Part shown: piece by piece, positions 25,815-34,316 of the stretch | How positions within the stretch are numbered: the first letter of the stretch is position 1 | How the letters are laid out: each line of letters starts with the position of its first letter | Assembly (NCBI GenBank): GCA_944389565.1 | Contig: CALXMV010000013.1 | Span: forward strand, 1-59,520 | Source of the DNA: an uncultured Kiritimatiellota bacterium | GTDB lineage: Bacteria > Verrucomicrobiota > Kiritimatiellia > RFP12 > DVOR01 | Reading direction: 5' to 3' | Length of the DNA stretch: 59,520 nucleotides | Notes under the pieces: generated by a model | The model's input: only the letters and a program-made list of their open reading frames with translations | What the model was told of the DNA's origin: nothing | Databases searched by the model: none | Position numbers and translations under genes: made by a program

Positions 25815-27794
25815 TCAGACGCCGGAGTAGGCGAGGAAGCCGCCGTCGATGGGGAGGACGACGCCGGTGACGAAGGAGGCGTCGTCGGAGAGGAGGTAGC
25901 GGACGGCGCCGCAGAGGTCGGCGGGCTGGCCGAACTTGCGCATGGGGGTTTTGGCGATGACCTTGTTGCCGCGGGGGGTGAGGGTCTTGCCGTCGGGCTC
26001 GAGCATGAGGAAGCGGTTTTGGTTGGTGATGAAGAAGCCCGGGGCGATGGCGTTGACGCGGATGCCCATGGGGGCGAGGTGGGTGGCGAGCCAGCGGGTG
26101 AAGTTGTCGATGGAGGCCTTGGCGGCGGCGTAGGCGGCGACCTTGGTGAGGGGCTGGGTGGCGGCCATGGAGGAGATGTTGAGGATGGCGCCGCCGTCTC
26201 GGAGCATGGCCTTGGCGAAGACCTGGGAGGGGAGGAGGGTGCCGATGAAGTTGAGGCGGTTGACGAACTCGAAGCCTTCGATGTCGAGGCCGAAGAAGGT
26301 GTCCTCGGGCTTGGCGTCGGGGGTCATCTGCTCGGCGGGGCAGGTGCCTTTGGGGTGGTTGCCGCCGGCGCCGTTGATGAGGATGTCGATGCGGCCCCAT
26401 TTGGCGAGGATGGCGTCGCGCGCGGCCTCGAGGGAGGCGCGGTCGAGGACGTTGGCGGCGAGGGGGAGGGTGTCGGCGAGGCCTTTGGCGGCGAGCTCCC
26501 GGGCGAAGGCGGAGGCCTTGTCGCCGTGGAGGTCGAGGAGGGCGACCTTGGCGCCGTGGCGGAGGAGGTCCTCGGTCATGACGGAGCAGAGGACGCCCGC
26601 CGCGCCGGTGACGACGCAGACCTTGCCGTCGAGGTCGGAGCCGTGGATGAGGCCGTATTCGAGGCCGCGGAGCTCGGCGAGGCCGACGAGGCGCCCGCCG
26701 TAGGAGTAGCCGCTGTAGCAGGTGCGGCCCTTGTCGATCTCCATGAGGCGGCCGTGGTCGGGGCGGACGACGATCGGCTCGCCGCGGCGGGCCTCCTCGT
26801 CGAGGAGCAGGCGCATGAGGCGGGGCATGTCGACCTTGCCGGTGAGGTGGCAGCCGGATTCGTGGAAGGTGCCGCCCTCGGCGTAGACGACGTTTCGGAA
26901 GTGGACGAAGTGGACGCGGTGGGCGAACTCGCGGAAGATGGCGACCTCGTCGTTGGCGCGGTTGCCGCCGAGGGAGCCGGTGCAGAGGGTGAGGCCGATG
27001 CAGTCGTAGGGGACGGCCTGGCACATCTGGCGAATGTCGGCGGCGGTGGAGAGGATGCGCGGCAGGCCGAAGAGGGGGCGTGGGGGGTCGTCGGGGTGGA
27101 TGGCCATGCGCACGCCGAGCTCCTGGCAGGTGGGGGCAATGGCGTTGAGGAAGGCGTAGAGGTTGGCGCGGAGCGTGGCGTCGTCGATGGCGGCGTAGCC
27201 GCGCAGGAGGTCGCGGAAGCCCTCGACGGTGAGGTCGTCGACGGTGCCGGGGAGGCCCAGGAGGATGCCCTTGGCCGCGGCGTCGCGCGCGGCGGGGGTG
27301 GCGGCGTCGTACCACGCCTTGGCCTTGGCGCAGAGCGCGGGGCCGTAGGTGGCCTCGGCGCCGGGGCGGCGGAGCATGAAGAGGTCGAAGGCGGCGACCT
27401 GCGTCTCGTCGAAGTTCAGCACGGTCGAGCCGTCGGGCAGGGGGTAGTCCAGCTGGCTGCGCGTCCAGTCGAGGATGGGCATGAAGTTGTAGCAGACGAC
27501 CTTGATGCCGCATTCGGCGAGGTTGCGGAGGGTCTGCCTGTAGTTCTCCACGTAGGTCTCGAAGCCGGGGGCGCGGAGCTTGACGCTCTCGTGCACGGGC
27601 ACGCTTTCGACGACGCTCCATTCCATGCCGGCGGCACGGACCTCGGCCTGGCGCGCGCGGATTTCGCCGACGGGCCAGACCTCGCCGCACTTGCGCTCGT
27701 AGAGGGCGGTCACCACGTCGGTGACGCCCGCCTGTCGGATTTCCCTGAGGGAGATGGCATCCTGCGTGCCGAACCAACGCCAACCTTGCTTCAT
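25815..27794 (-). CDS. Bifunctional mannonate dehydratase-SDR oxidoreductase fusion (UxuA plus fructuronate reductase-like)
   Basis: 659 residues. Residues 1-385 are a UxuA-type mannonate dehydratase (MKQGWRWFG, YNFMPILDWTRS, MAIHPDDPPRPLFGLPRI, FHESGCHLTGKVDM, RPDHGR). From about 386 a short-chain dehydrogenase begins (DGKVCVVTGAAGVLCSV), with the catalytic Ser in NISSMAATQ and YAAAK near 554-558 and the C-terminal VTGVVLPIDGGF. Known SDR-type D-mannonate oxidoreductases (YjmF-like) reduce fructuronate to mannonate; UxuA then dehydrates mannonate to 2-keto-3-deoxygluconate. One polypeptide would thus carry out both consecutive steps and fill the gap between uxaC and kdgK, as no separate uxuB is seen. 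The nucleotide-binding loop has Cys where most SDRs have Gly (GVLC), which I believe is usual in this subgroup. The fused arrangement itself is plain in the sequence. Confidence 0.9.
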   Translation of the reverse strand: MKQGWRWFGTQDAISLREIRQAGVTDVVTALYERKCGEVWPVGEIRARQAEVRAAGMEWSVVESVPVHESVKLRAPGFETYVENYRQTLRNLAECGIKVVCYNFMPILDWTRSQLDYPLPDGSTVLNFDETQVAAFDLFMLRRPGAEATYGPALCAKAKAWYDAATPAARDAAAKGILLGLPGTVDDLTVEGFRDLLRGYAAIDDATLRANLYAFLNAIAPTCQELGVRMAIHPDDPPRPLFGLPRILSTAADIRQMCQAVPYDCIGLTLCTGSLGGNRANDEVAIFREFAHRVHFVHFRNVVYAEGGTFHESGCHLTGKVDMPRLMRLLLDEEARRGEPIVVRPDHGRLMEIDKGRTCYSGYSYGGRLVGLAELRGLEYGLIHGSDLDGKVCVVTGAAGVLCSVMTEDLLRHGAKVALLDLHGDKASAFARELAAKGLADTLPLAANVLDRASLEAARDAILAKWGRIDILINGAGGNHPKGTCPAEQMTPDAKPEDTFFGLDIEGFEFVNRLNFIGTLLPSQVFAKAMLRDGGAILNISSMAATQPLTKVAAYAAAKASIDNFTRWLATHLAPMGIRVNAIAPGFFITNQNRFLMLEPDGKTLTPRGNKVIAKTPMRKFGQPADLCGAVRYLLSDDASFVTGVVLPIDGGFLAYSGV

Positions 27795-27817
27795 GGGGGG
27801 CCTTCCTTTCGCGATGC

Positions 27818-28918
27818 TCAGCGGTCGACGCGGGCGGAGCCGCCGCCGACCAGTTTCTCGACCTCGGCGAGGGTGGCCATCGAGGTGTCGCCGGGGGTGG
27901 TCATGGCGAGGGCGCCGTGGGCCGCGCCGTATTCCACGGCGGCCTGGGCGGAGCCTTTCTCCATGAGGCCGTAGATGAGGCCGGAGGCGAAGCTGTCGCC
28001 GCCGCCCACGCGGTCGAGGATCTCGAGGCCGGGGCGGTGGGTGGCCTCATGGAAGCGGCCGTCGGCCCAGCAGATGGCGCCCCAGTCGTTGACGGTGGCG
28101 GTCTTGACGGCGCGCAGGGTGGTGGCGACGACCTTGAAGTTGGGGTAGGCCTTGACGGCCTCGCCGATCATACGCTTGAAGCCCTCGATGGGCAGGGCGG
28201 TGAGGTTCTTGTCCACGCCGGGCACCTCGAGGCCGAGGGCGGCGGTGAAGTCCTCCTCGTTGCCGATCATGACGTCCACGTACTGGGCGATCTCCTGGTT
28301 GACGGCACGGGCGTGCTCCTGGCCGCCGTTGCTCTTCCAGAGGGAGGGGCGGTAGTTGAGGTCGTAGGAGGTGACGACGCCGTGGCGCTTGGCGGCCTTG
28401 AGGGCCTCGATGGTGACCTCGGGGGTGGTGCCCGAGAGGCCCGCGAAGATGCCGCCGGTGTGGAACCAGCGCACGCCCTCGCCGCCGAAGAGCGCGTCCC
28501 AGTCGACGTCGCCGGCGTGGAGGGCGGCGACGGCGGTGTGGCCGCGGTCGGAGCAGCCGCGGGCGCCGCGCACGCCGAAGCCGCGCTCGGTGAAGTTGAG
28601 GCCGTTGCGGACGTTCCAGCCGATGCCGTCATAGGGCATCCAGCGGATGTGCGAGGCGTCGACGCCGCCCTGGAGGATGAAGTCCTCCACCAGTCGGCCG
28701 ACGGGGTTGTCGGCCAGGGCGGTGACGACGGAGGCGCGCTTGCCGAAGCAGCGGCGCAGGCCGCGGGCGACGTTGTACTCGCCGCCGCCCTCCCAGACGG
28801 CGAACTGGCGCGTGGTGTGGATGCGCCCCTCGCCCGGATCCAGGCGGAGCATGACCTCGCCCAGCGAAACGATGTCCCAGCGGCACGCGGAGGCCGGCTT
28901 CACGTCAACGATCGGCAT
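27818..28918 (-). CDS. kdgK: 2-dehydro-3-deoxygluconate kinase (PfkB family)
   Basis: 366 residues. Phosphorylates 2-keto-3-deoxygluconate to KDPG. N-terminal VSLGEVMLRLDPG and the glycine-rich WEGGGEYNVARGL are typical of KdgK-type sugar kinases; the catalytic PfkB signature LDRVGGGDSFASGLIYGL is at about residues 300-317 with Asp as general base. First gene of the uronate operon. AAGGA lies just upstream of ATG 28918, with a promoter at 28959-28988. The length is a little above E. coli KdgK (309). Confidence 0.93.
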   Translation of the reverse strand: MPIVDVKPASACRWDIVSLGEVMLRLDPGEGRIHTTRQFAVWEGGGEYNVARGLRRCFGKRASVVTALADNPVGRLVEDFILQGGVDASHIRWMPYDGIGWNVRNGLNFTERGFGVRGARGCSDRGHTAVAALHAGDVDWDALFGGEGVRWFHTGGIFAGLSGTTPEVTIEALKAAKRHGVVTSYDLNYRPSLWKSNGGQEHARAVNQEIAQYVDVMIGNEEDFTAALGLEVPGVDKNLTALPIEGFKRMIGEAVKAYPNFKVVATTLRAVKTATVNDWGAICWADGRFHEATHRPGLEILDRVGGGDSFASGLIYGLMEKGSAQAAVEYGAAHGALAMTTPGDTSMATLAEVEKLVGGGSARVDR

Positions 28919-28958
28919 AACGATGTCCTTTCAGAAAGGGGAAAACACGGTATCAGGG

Positions 28959-28988
28959 AGTATAGCGCAATGCCTCGGCCCCGCGCAA
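28959..28988 (-). promoter_or_regulatory. Promoter of the uronate operon
   Basis: Minus strand TTGCGC (28988-28983), 18-nt spacer, TATACT (28964-28959). Transcription would start about 35-40 nt upstream of kdgK. No operator palindrome was recognised. Confidence 0.55.
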
Positions 28989-29041
28989 GCCTCCCCCACC
29001 CCGGCGCGCCCCTGCGTCCCGCCGTAGGCATCGGGCGGGCC

Positions 29042-29127
29042 GGACCCTAGGGGGTCTGACCCCGGACCCCCTAGGGTTTCGCCCCGAACCCTCCCGACTT
29101 CGGGAGCGGCCCCCTTAGGGTTTGGGG
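29042..29127. repeat. Dispersed intergenic repeat and adjacent stem-loop
   Basis: ACCCTAGGGGGTC and GACCCCCTAGGGT (29044-29077) pair perfectly. This is followed by one copy of the dispersed unit (CTAGGGTTTCGCCCCGAACC then CTCCCGACTT, to about 29100), and then CCCTTAGGGTTTGGGG abutting the stop of the MBL gene. The hairpins may also serve as its terminator. Confidence 0.6.
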
Positions 29128-30006
29128 TCAGAGGGTGAGGAGGAGGCCGTCGTGGGCGGGGGCGAAGGAGGGGTCGGCCTGGGCGAGGTGGGCGGCGAGC
29201 TGGGCGTGGGGGATGTCGTGCGAGAGGTGGGTGAAGCGCGTGCGCGCCGCGCCGATGGCCTTGGCGTAGGCGACGGCGCGGGAGAGGGTGAGGTGGGTGG
29301 GGTGGTCGCGCTCACGCAGGAGGTTGAGGACGAGCAGGTCGAGGCCGCGCAGGCGGGCGAGGGTGGCCTCGGGGATCTCGTGGACGTCGGGGATGTAGGC
29401 GAGGGAGCGGCCTTGGAAGTCGACGCGCAGGCCGTTGGTCTCGATGCCGCCATGGATGACGGGCAGGGGGGTGAGGCGCGCGCCGAGGGCCTCGAAGGGG
29501 CCGGTGGCGGGGACGAAGTCGATGAGCGGGCGGTAGAGGCCCTGGGCGTTCCGGGTGTTGGAGATGTAGGGGAAGACGCGCCGCATCCCGGCGAGGGTCT
29601 CGGGGCCCGCGTGGCAGGGGATGACGGCGTTGTGCTGGAGGGTGTTGAAGCGGCGGATGTCGTCGAAGCCGAAGATGTGGTCGGCGTGCAGGTGGGTGAT
29701 GAAGACGGCGTCCACGCGCGAGACGCCCCACGCCAGGCACTGCGCCCGGAAGTCGGGCCCCGTGTCGAGGATCAGCGTGCGCCCGCCGAGGGTGACGGCC
29801 GCGGAGGCGCGCAGACGCCTGTCGCGCGGGTCGTCGCTCCGGCAGGTGTCGCACACGCATCCGATGAGCGGCACGCCCGTGGAGGTGCCGGTGCCGAGGA
29901 AACGGATCGCGAAGGGCTCCGCCCCGGCCGGGCGGGGGGCGTGGCCCGGCGCCATCGAGGGGTGTGGCCCGCGATGGATGGGGGGCGTCGGGAGGGGGGT
30001 GGTCAT
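29128..30006 (-). CDS. MBL-fold metallohydrolase (PhnP-like)
   Basis: 292 residues. Metallo-beta-lactamase fold with FLGTGTSTGVPLIGC near the start, a Cys pair (CVCDTC) as in PhnP-type phosphodiesterases, the metal motif THLHADH, and the late histidine in LPVIHGG. PhnP cleaves cyclic phosphoribosyl phosphate in C-P lyase pathways, but many bacteria carry such proteins without phn genes, so the substrate is uncertain. Start ATG 30006 overlaps the upstream stop as ATGA. Last of the five-gene operon. Confidence 0.85.
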   Translation of the reverse strand: MTTPLPTPPIHRGPHPSMAPGHAPRPAGAEPFAIRFLGTGTSTGVPLIGCVCDTCRSDDPRDRRLRASAAVTLGGRTLILDTGPDFRAQCLAWGVSRVDAVFITHLHADHIFGFDDIRRFNTLQHNAVIPCHAGPETLAGMRRVFPYISNTRNAQGLYRPLIDFVPATGPFEALGARLTPLPVIHGGIETNGLRVDFQGRSLAYIPDVHEIPEATLARLRGLDLLVLNLLRERDHPTHLTLSRAVAYAKAIGAARTRFTHLSHDIPHAQLAAHLAQADPSFAPAHDGLLLTL

Positions 30007-31151
30007 GGGGACGGTTCCGCAAGGCTTTCGCAGACGCGTTTTTCCCAATCGGCGAAGCCTGCGCGGGTGCCGACCCAGCGGAGGCCGACGGGGAGGTCGC
30101 CGCGCCAGAGGACGGATTTCCAGACGCGGGGGTCGGCGCCATCGTCCACGCGGCGTTCCTGCAGGTCTGCGGAGCGGAGGTCGCCGAGGGTGTGGAGCTC
30201 CACGTCGCCGACTTTCATGAGTTGGGGGAGGATGGGTTCGGACCAGCGGAGGGTGCCGTGGCCGGCGTGGGCGGAGAGGAGGCTCTCGCCGAGCAGCCTG
30301 CCCATGAGCTGGGCGCGGCGGACGGAGCGGGGGGGCGTGTAGGGCTGGGCGTTTTCGGCGCGTGGGGTCAGGGCGACGTCCCCGGCGGCGTAGACGGCGG
30401 GGATGGGGGCGACGTTCAGGTCCCCGCGGGTGACGAGATAGTCTTCGTGCCCGGGGATGCCGTTGGGGCGGGCTCCGGCGGAGCAGAGGAGGAGGTCGTC
30501 GGCGATTGTCCGGCCGTCGGCGAGGCGGATGCCGTCGGGCAGGATTTCCGCGACGCCGCTGCCGGTGTGGATGGCGATGCCTTTGGCCTCGATGGCGCGG
30601 CGCAGGGTGGCCTCGGCGGCGCCGAGGGAGCCGGAGGCCAGCCCGGCGGCGGCTTCGACGATGGTGGCGCGGAGGCCGGCCTCGGCGGCGCGGAGGGCGG
30701 CCTCGATGCCGAGGACGCCGCCGCCGATGACGGTCAGCGCCTTGCCAGGGGCATGGAGGCCGCGGAGCCTGAGCGCGTCGGCGAGGGTCCAGAGGGTGTG
30801 GACGCGGGCGGCATGGCCTTGGAAGGGGGGGACGAAGGCATGGGAGCCGGTGGCGAGGACGAGGGCGTCGTAGGCGCGGCCGTTGACCGTGCGGGCGGCG
30901 GGGTCGAGGGCGGTGGCGGCCTCGTGGCGGAGGTCGATGCCGGCCTCGGCGTAGGCCTTTCGGGGCTTGATGGCGATGGCGTCGGGCTCGGCCTGGCCGA
31001 AGGCGACGGCGATGAGGCGGGGGCGGAAGTAGGGCAGGCAGGGCTCGTCGGAGAAGAGGGTGACCTTGGCGCCGCCCTTGGCGAGGGCGAAGGCGGCCTC
31101 GACGCCGGCGTGCCCGGCGCCGACGACGGCGATGGCGGGGTGGTTGCTCAT
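30003..31151 (-). CDS. FAD-dependent pyridine nucleotide-disulfide oxidoreductase family protein
   Basis: About 382 residues. N-terminal FAD-binding GxGxxG (AVVGAGHAGVEAAFAL), second dinucleotide fold TVIGGGVLGIEAALRAAEAG, and the C-terminal FAD motif IPAVYAAGDVALTPRAE. The arrangement matches rubredoxin or nitrite/NO reductase-type NAD(P)H:acceptor reductases without an active-site disulfide. The acceptor is unknown; a rubredoxin partner is not in the window. The start at 31151 gives MSNHPAIAVVGAG; a longer frame lacks support. Sits between the 5-formyl-THF cyclo-ligase gene (28 nt) and the MBL gene (ATGA overlap). Confidence 0.85.
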   Translation of the reverse strand: MSNHPAIAVVGAGHAGVEAAFALAKGGAKVTLFSDEPCLPYFRPRLIAVAFGQAEPDAIAIKPRKAYAEAGIDLRHEAATALDPAARTVNGRAYDALVLATGSHAFVPPFQGHAARVHTLWTLADALRLRGLHAPGKALTVIGGGVLGIEAALRAAEAGLRATIVEAAAGLASGSLGAAEATLRRAIEAKGIAIHTGSGVAEILPDGIRLADGRTIADDLLLCSAGARPNGIPGHEDYLVTRGDLNVAPIPAVYAAGDVALTPRAENAQPYTPPRSVRRAQLMGRLLGESLLSAHAGHGTLRWSEPILPQLMKVGDVELHTLGDLRSADLQERRVDDGADPRVWKSVLWRGDLPVGLRWVGTRAGFADWEKRVCESLAEPSP

Positions 31152-31179
31152 GGGGCTGTGCTCCTGTATTGGCGGCGGG

Positions 31180-31869
31180 TCAGGGCGCGTGGCGGAGGCG
31201 GATGGCGCGCCCGCCCGCGGCAAGGCCTTCCAGGATGGGATCGCCTTGGCCGAAGGCGTCCTCGGTGATGAGTTGCCCGACGTCGCGATCGTGCCCGCCG
31301 CGGGGGAGGCTCCCCACAATCTGGGCGTCGAAGCAGAGGCCGATAGCCCGCGACATGGGGTTGGCCTCCCCCAGGCGCGCGAGGAGGCGGTCGTAGACGC
31401 CGCCGCCGTGGCCCAGGCGCGCGAAGCGGGAGCCGTCGGGGAGGGGGGCGAAGGCCAGCCCGGGGACGAGCGCGATCGCGATCCCGGCCTCGTCGGCCGG
31501 GGCGGGGTCGCGGGGCTGGGGGATGCCGTGGGGGCCGGGGATGAGGGCGTCCGTCAGCCCGCCCCAGAAGTAGGCCTCGCGCGCGGGGTCCCAGCAGGGG
31601 ACGCGGAGCGGGATGCCCTCGGCCCGGAGCCGGGCGTTCAGCAGGCCGGTGGGGAACTCCGCGCCCACGCTGAGATAGGTGGCGATGGCGCCGCCGCTGC
31701 ACGCCTCCAAGCTCGCCCGCAGATAGGCGCAGACGGTCTCGGCGTGGCCGGCGAAGGCCTTGGCGTCGAACGCGACGGCGGCCCGCGCGCGGGCGGCCCT
31801 CATGGTGGCGCGGAGGGCGGCCTTGCGCGCGGCCAGCTCGGCGGCCTGGGGGGGCCTGGGGCCGCTCAT
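31180..31869 (-). CDS. 5-formyltetrahydrofolate cyclo-ligase
   Basis: 229 residues. ATP-dependent conversion of 5-formyl-THF to 5,10-methenyl-THF. An N-terminal AELAARKAALRATMRAARA helix is followed by the family signature region FARLGHGGGVYDRLLARL, where most relatives have GxGGGYYDR. ATG 31869 overlaps the proA stop as ATGA. Third gene of the operon. Confidence 0.88.
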   Translation of the reverse strand: MSGPRPPQAAELAARKAALRATMRAARARAAVAFDAKAFAGHAETVCAYLRASLEACSGGAIATYLSVGAEFPTGLLNARLRAEGIPLRVPCWDPAREAYFWGGLTDALIPGPHGIPQPRDPAPADEAGIAIALVPGLAFAPLPDGSRFARLGHGGGVYDRLLARLGEANPMSRAIGLCFDAQIVGSLPRGGHDRDVGQLITEDAFGQGDPILEGLAAGGRAIRLRHAP

Positions 31870-33044
31870 GGGCGGAGGGCTCCCTGGCTGTCGATGAGCC
31901 ACTTGTGGGTGGTGAGGGCGTCGAGGCCCATGGGGCCGCGGGCGTGGAGCTTCTGGGTGGAGATGCCGATCTCCGCGCCGAGGCCGAACTCGCCGCCGTC
32001 GGTGAAGGAGGTGGGGGTGTTCACGTAGACGCACGCGGCGTCGACCTCGCGCCGGAAGCGCTCGGCGGCCTCGGGGCTCCGCGTCACGATCGCCTCGCTG
32101 TGGCCGGAGCCGTAGCGGGCGATGTGCGCGAGCGCGGCGTCGAGCCCGTCGACCACGCGCACGGAGAGGTTCATCGAGAGCCACTCGCGCCCCCAGTCGC
32201 CCGGCTCCCCGTGGATGCCCACGCCCTTGGCGCGGCAGGGGGCGAGGAGCTCCTCCAGCCGGTCCCGCAAGGCGCGGTGGACGAGGAGGCAGTCGAGGGC
32301 GTTGCAGACGGAGACGCGGCGGGTCTTGGCGTTGGCGACGACCCGCGCGGCGAGGGCGAGGTCGGCGTCGGCGTGGACGTAGACGTGGCAGACGCCGGCG
32401 CCGGTCTCGATGACGGGCACGCGGGCCTTCTCGCGGACGGCGCGGATGAGGCGCGCGGAGCCGCGCGGGATGAGCACGTCCACCAGGCCCTCGGCGGCCA
32501 TGAGCGCGTCGGCGGCCTCGTGCGTGGGGGGCAGGAGGGTGACGGCCGCCTCGGGGAGCCCCGCGTCGCGGAGGCAGGCGGCGAGGAGGGCGCCGAGGGC
32601 GGCGTTGGTGCGGGCGGCCTCCTTGCCGCCTTTGAGGAGGGCGGCGTTGCCGGTGCGCAGGCAGAGGCACGCCACGTCCACCGTCACGTTGGGGCGGGCC
32701 TCGTAGATGCAGGCCACGACGCCGAGGGGCACGCGCACGCGGCGCAGGTGGATGCCGCTGGGCATCGTCCGCTCCTCGAGGGTCTGCCAGAGGTTGTCGG
32801 GCAGGGCGGCGACGGCCTCGGCGCCGGCGGCCATGGCCTCGACGCGGTCGGGGGTGAGGAGGAGGCGGTCGCGGAAGGCGTCGCCCGCGGGGAGTGCGGC
32901 GACGTCCTCGGCGTTGGCGGCCAGGAGGGCGGGGGCCTGGGCGCGGAGGGCCGCGGCGACGGCGCGGAGCAGGGCGCGGCGCGCGGCGTCGCCCAGCAGG
33001 CCGATGGCGCGCGAGGCCTCCTTGGCGGCGCGGAGGTCAGTCAT
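31866..33044 (-). CDS. proA: Gamma-glutamyl phosphate reductase
   Basis: 392 residues. Reduces L-glutamyl 5-phosphate to the semialdehyde in proline synthesis (NADPH). Typical blocks: GVVACIYEARPNVTVDVACL, LRTGNAALLKGGKEA, the catalytic-cysteine region VCNALDCLLVHR, and VYVNTPTSFTDGGEFGLGAE. Starts inside the end of the upstream saccharopine dehydrogenase-like gene (8-nt overlap). proB is not in the window. Confidence 0.95.
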   Translation of the reverse strand: MTDLRAAKEASRAIGLLGDAARRALLRAVAAALRAQAPALLAANAEDVAALPAGDAFRDRLLLTPDRVEAMAAGAEAVAALPDNLWQTLEERTMPSGIHLRRVRVPLGVVACIYEARPNVTVDVACLCLRTGNAALLKGGKEAARTNAALGALLAACLRDAGLPEAAVTLLPPTHEAADALMAAEGLVDVLIPRGSARLIRAVREKARVPVIETGAGVCHVYVHADADLALAARVVANAKTRRVSVCNALDCLLVHRALRDRLEELLAPCRAKGVGIHGEPGDWGREWLSMNLSVRVVDGLDAALAHIARYGSGHSEAIVTRSPEAAERFRREVDAACVYVNTPTSFTDGGEFGLGAEIGISTQKLHARGPMGLDALTTHKWLIDSQGALRP

Positions 33045-34236
33045 GGCGGAAGACCTCGCCCTCGATGACCTTCCAGGGGAGGCCGTATTTCGGGAGGTCC
33101 TCCATGAAGGGGTCGGGGTCGAACTGCTCCATGTTGAAGACGCCCTGTCCGCGCCATTTGCCGGTGAGCATCATCTTGGCGCCGATCATGGCGGGCACGC
33201 CGGTGGTGTAGCTGATGGCCTGAGATCGGACCTCGCGGTAGCACGCCTGGTGGTCGCAGATGTTGTAGACGTAGACGGTCTTGGGCTTGCCGTCGAAGCC
33301 CAGGCCGCGCACCTGGCAGCCGATGCAGGTCTTGCCCACGGTCACGGGGCCGAGGGTGGCGGGGTCGGGCAGGAGGGCCTTGAGGAACTGGATGGGGACG
33401 ATCTCGCGGCCCTGGAACGTCACCGGGTCGATGCGCGTCATGCCCACGTTTTTCAGGACCTCCAGGTGCTTGAGGTAATTGTCGGAGAAGCTCATCCAGA
33501 AGCGCGCGCGCTCCAGGCCGGGGATGTGCCTGGCCAGCGACTCCAGCTCCTCGTGGTACATGAGGTAGGTGTTCAGCGTGCCCAGGCCCTCGGGCATCGC
33601 GAAGGGCTCGCGCACCGCCAGCGGCTCCGTCTCCACGAAGCCCCGGCCCCTGACCCAGTAGCGGCCCTTGGCGGAGACCTCGCGGATGTTGATCTCGGGG
33701 TTGAAGTTGGTGGCGAAGGGGTGGCCGTTGCTGCCCGCGTTGCAGTCGATGATGTCGATCTCCCGCACCTCGGGGATGTAATGCTTGCGGACGTACGTGC
33801 AGAAGACCGAGCTCACGCCCGGGTCGAAGCCCGAGCCCAGGAGCGCCATCAGCCCCTTCTCGCGGAAGCGCCCGTCATACGCCCACTGCCACTTGTACTC
33901 GAACTTCGCCACCTCCGGCGGCTCGTAGTTCGCCGTGTCCAGATAGTCGCACCCCGCCTCCAGGCACGCGTCCATGATGTGCAGGTCCTGATAGGGCAGG
34001 GCGATGTTCATCACCAGATCCGGCCGGAAGCCGCGGATCAGCGCCGTCAGCGCCGGCACGTCGTCCGCGTCCACCTGCGCCGTCTCCACCGGCCGCGGCA
34101 GCTCCGCCGCCAACGCGTCCACCCGCGCCTTCGTCCGCGAGGCCAACAGGATGTCCGTGAAAACCTCCGGCACCTGCGCCAGCTTGTGGGCCACCACTCC
34201 GCCGACGCCGCCGGCTCCGATCATCAGAACGCGCAT
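33037..34236 (-). CDS. Saccharopine dehydrogenase-like, probable carboxynorspermidine synthase
   Basis: 399 residues. N-terminal Rossmann fold (MRVLMIGAGGVGGVVAHKL), FRPDLVMNIALPYQDLHIMD and GCDYLDTANYE, then GFDPGVSSVF and a central domain of the saccharopine dehydrogenase/CANSDH family. Known carboxynorspermidine dehydrogenases condense aspartate semialdehyde with a diamine for spermidine-type polyamines. The decarboxylase NspC usually lies next to it but is absent here. The start at 34236 is preferred, with GGAG 7 nt upstream. Head of a five-gene minus-strand operon from the divergent promoter. Confidence 0.82.
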   Translation of the reverse strand: MRVLMIGAGGVGGVVAHKLAQVPEVFTDILLASRTKARVDALAAELPRPVETAQVDADDVPALTALIRGFRPDLVMNIALPYQDLHIMDACLEAGCDYLDTANYEPPEVAKFEYKWQWAYDGRFREKGLMALLGSGFDPGVSSVFCTYVRKHYIPEVREIDIIDCNAGSNGHPFATNFNPEINIREVSAKGRYWVRGRGFVETEPLAVREPFAMPEGLGTLNTYLMYHEELESLARHIPGLERARFWMSFSDNYLKHLEVLKNVGMTRIDPVTFQGREIVPIQFLKALLPDPATLGPVTVGKTCIGCQVRGLGFDGKPKTVYVYNICDHQACYREVRSQAISYTTGVPAMIGAKMMLTGKWRGQGVFNMEQFDPDPFMEDLPKYGLPWKVIEGEVFRHD

Positions 34237-34270
34237 TCTCGACTCCTTTCCTGGAAGTGCTTGCCCCCCC

Positions 34271-34310
34271 ATTATAGCACATCGGCCGATCGGCCGATAT
34301 TTGCTATAAT
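34271..34310. promoter_or_regulatory. Divergent extended -10 promoters around an 18-bp palindrome
   Basis: TGCTATAAT reads outward on both strands (-10 boxes 34271-34276 minus, 34305-34310 plus). Between them lies the perfect palindrome ATCGGCCGATCGGCCGAT (34281-34298), covering the expected -35 positions; neither side has a consensus -35 box. A regulator could bind the palindrome and control both operons. The plus -10 box ends 6 nt before an ATG, suggesting a leaderless transcript. Confidence 0.6.
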
Positions 34311-34316
34311 GGCGGC

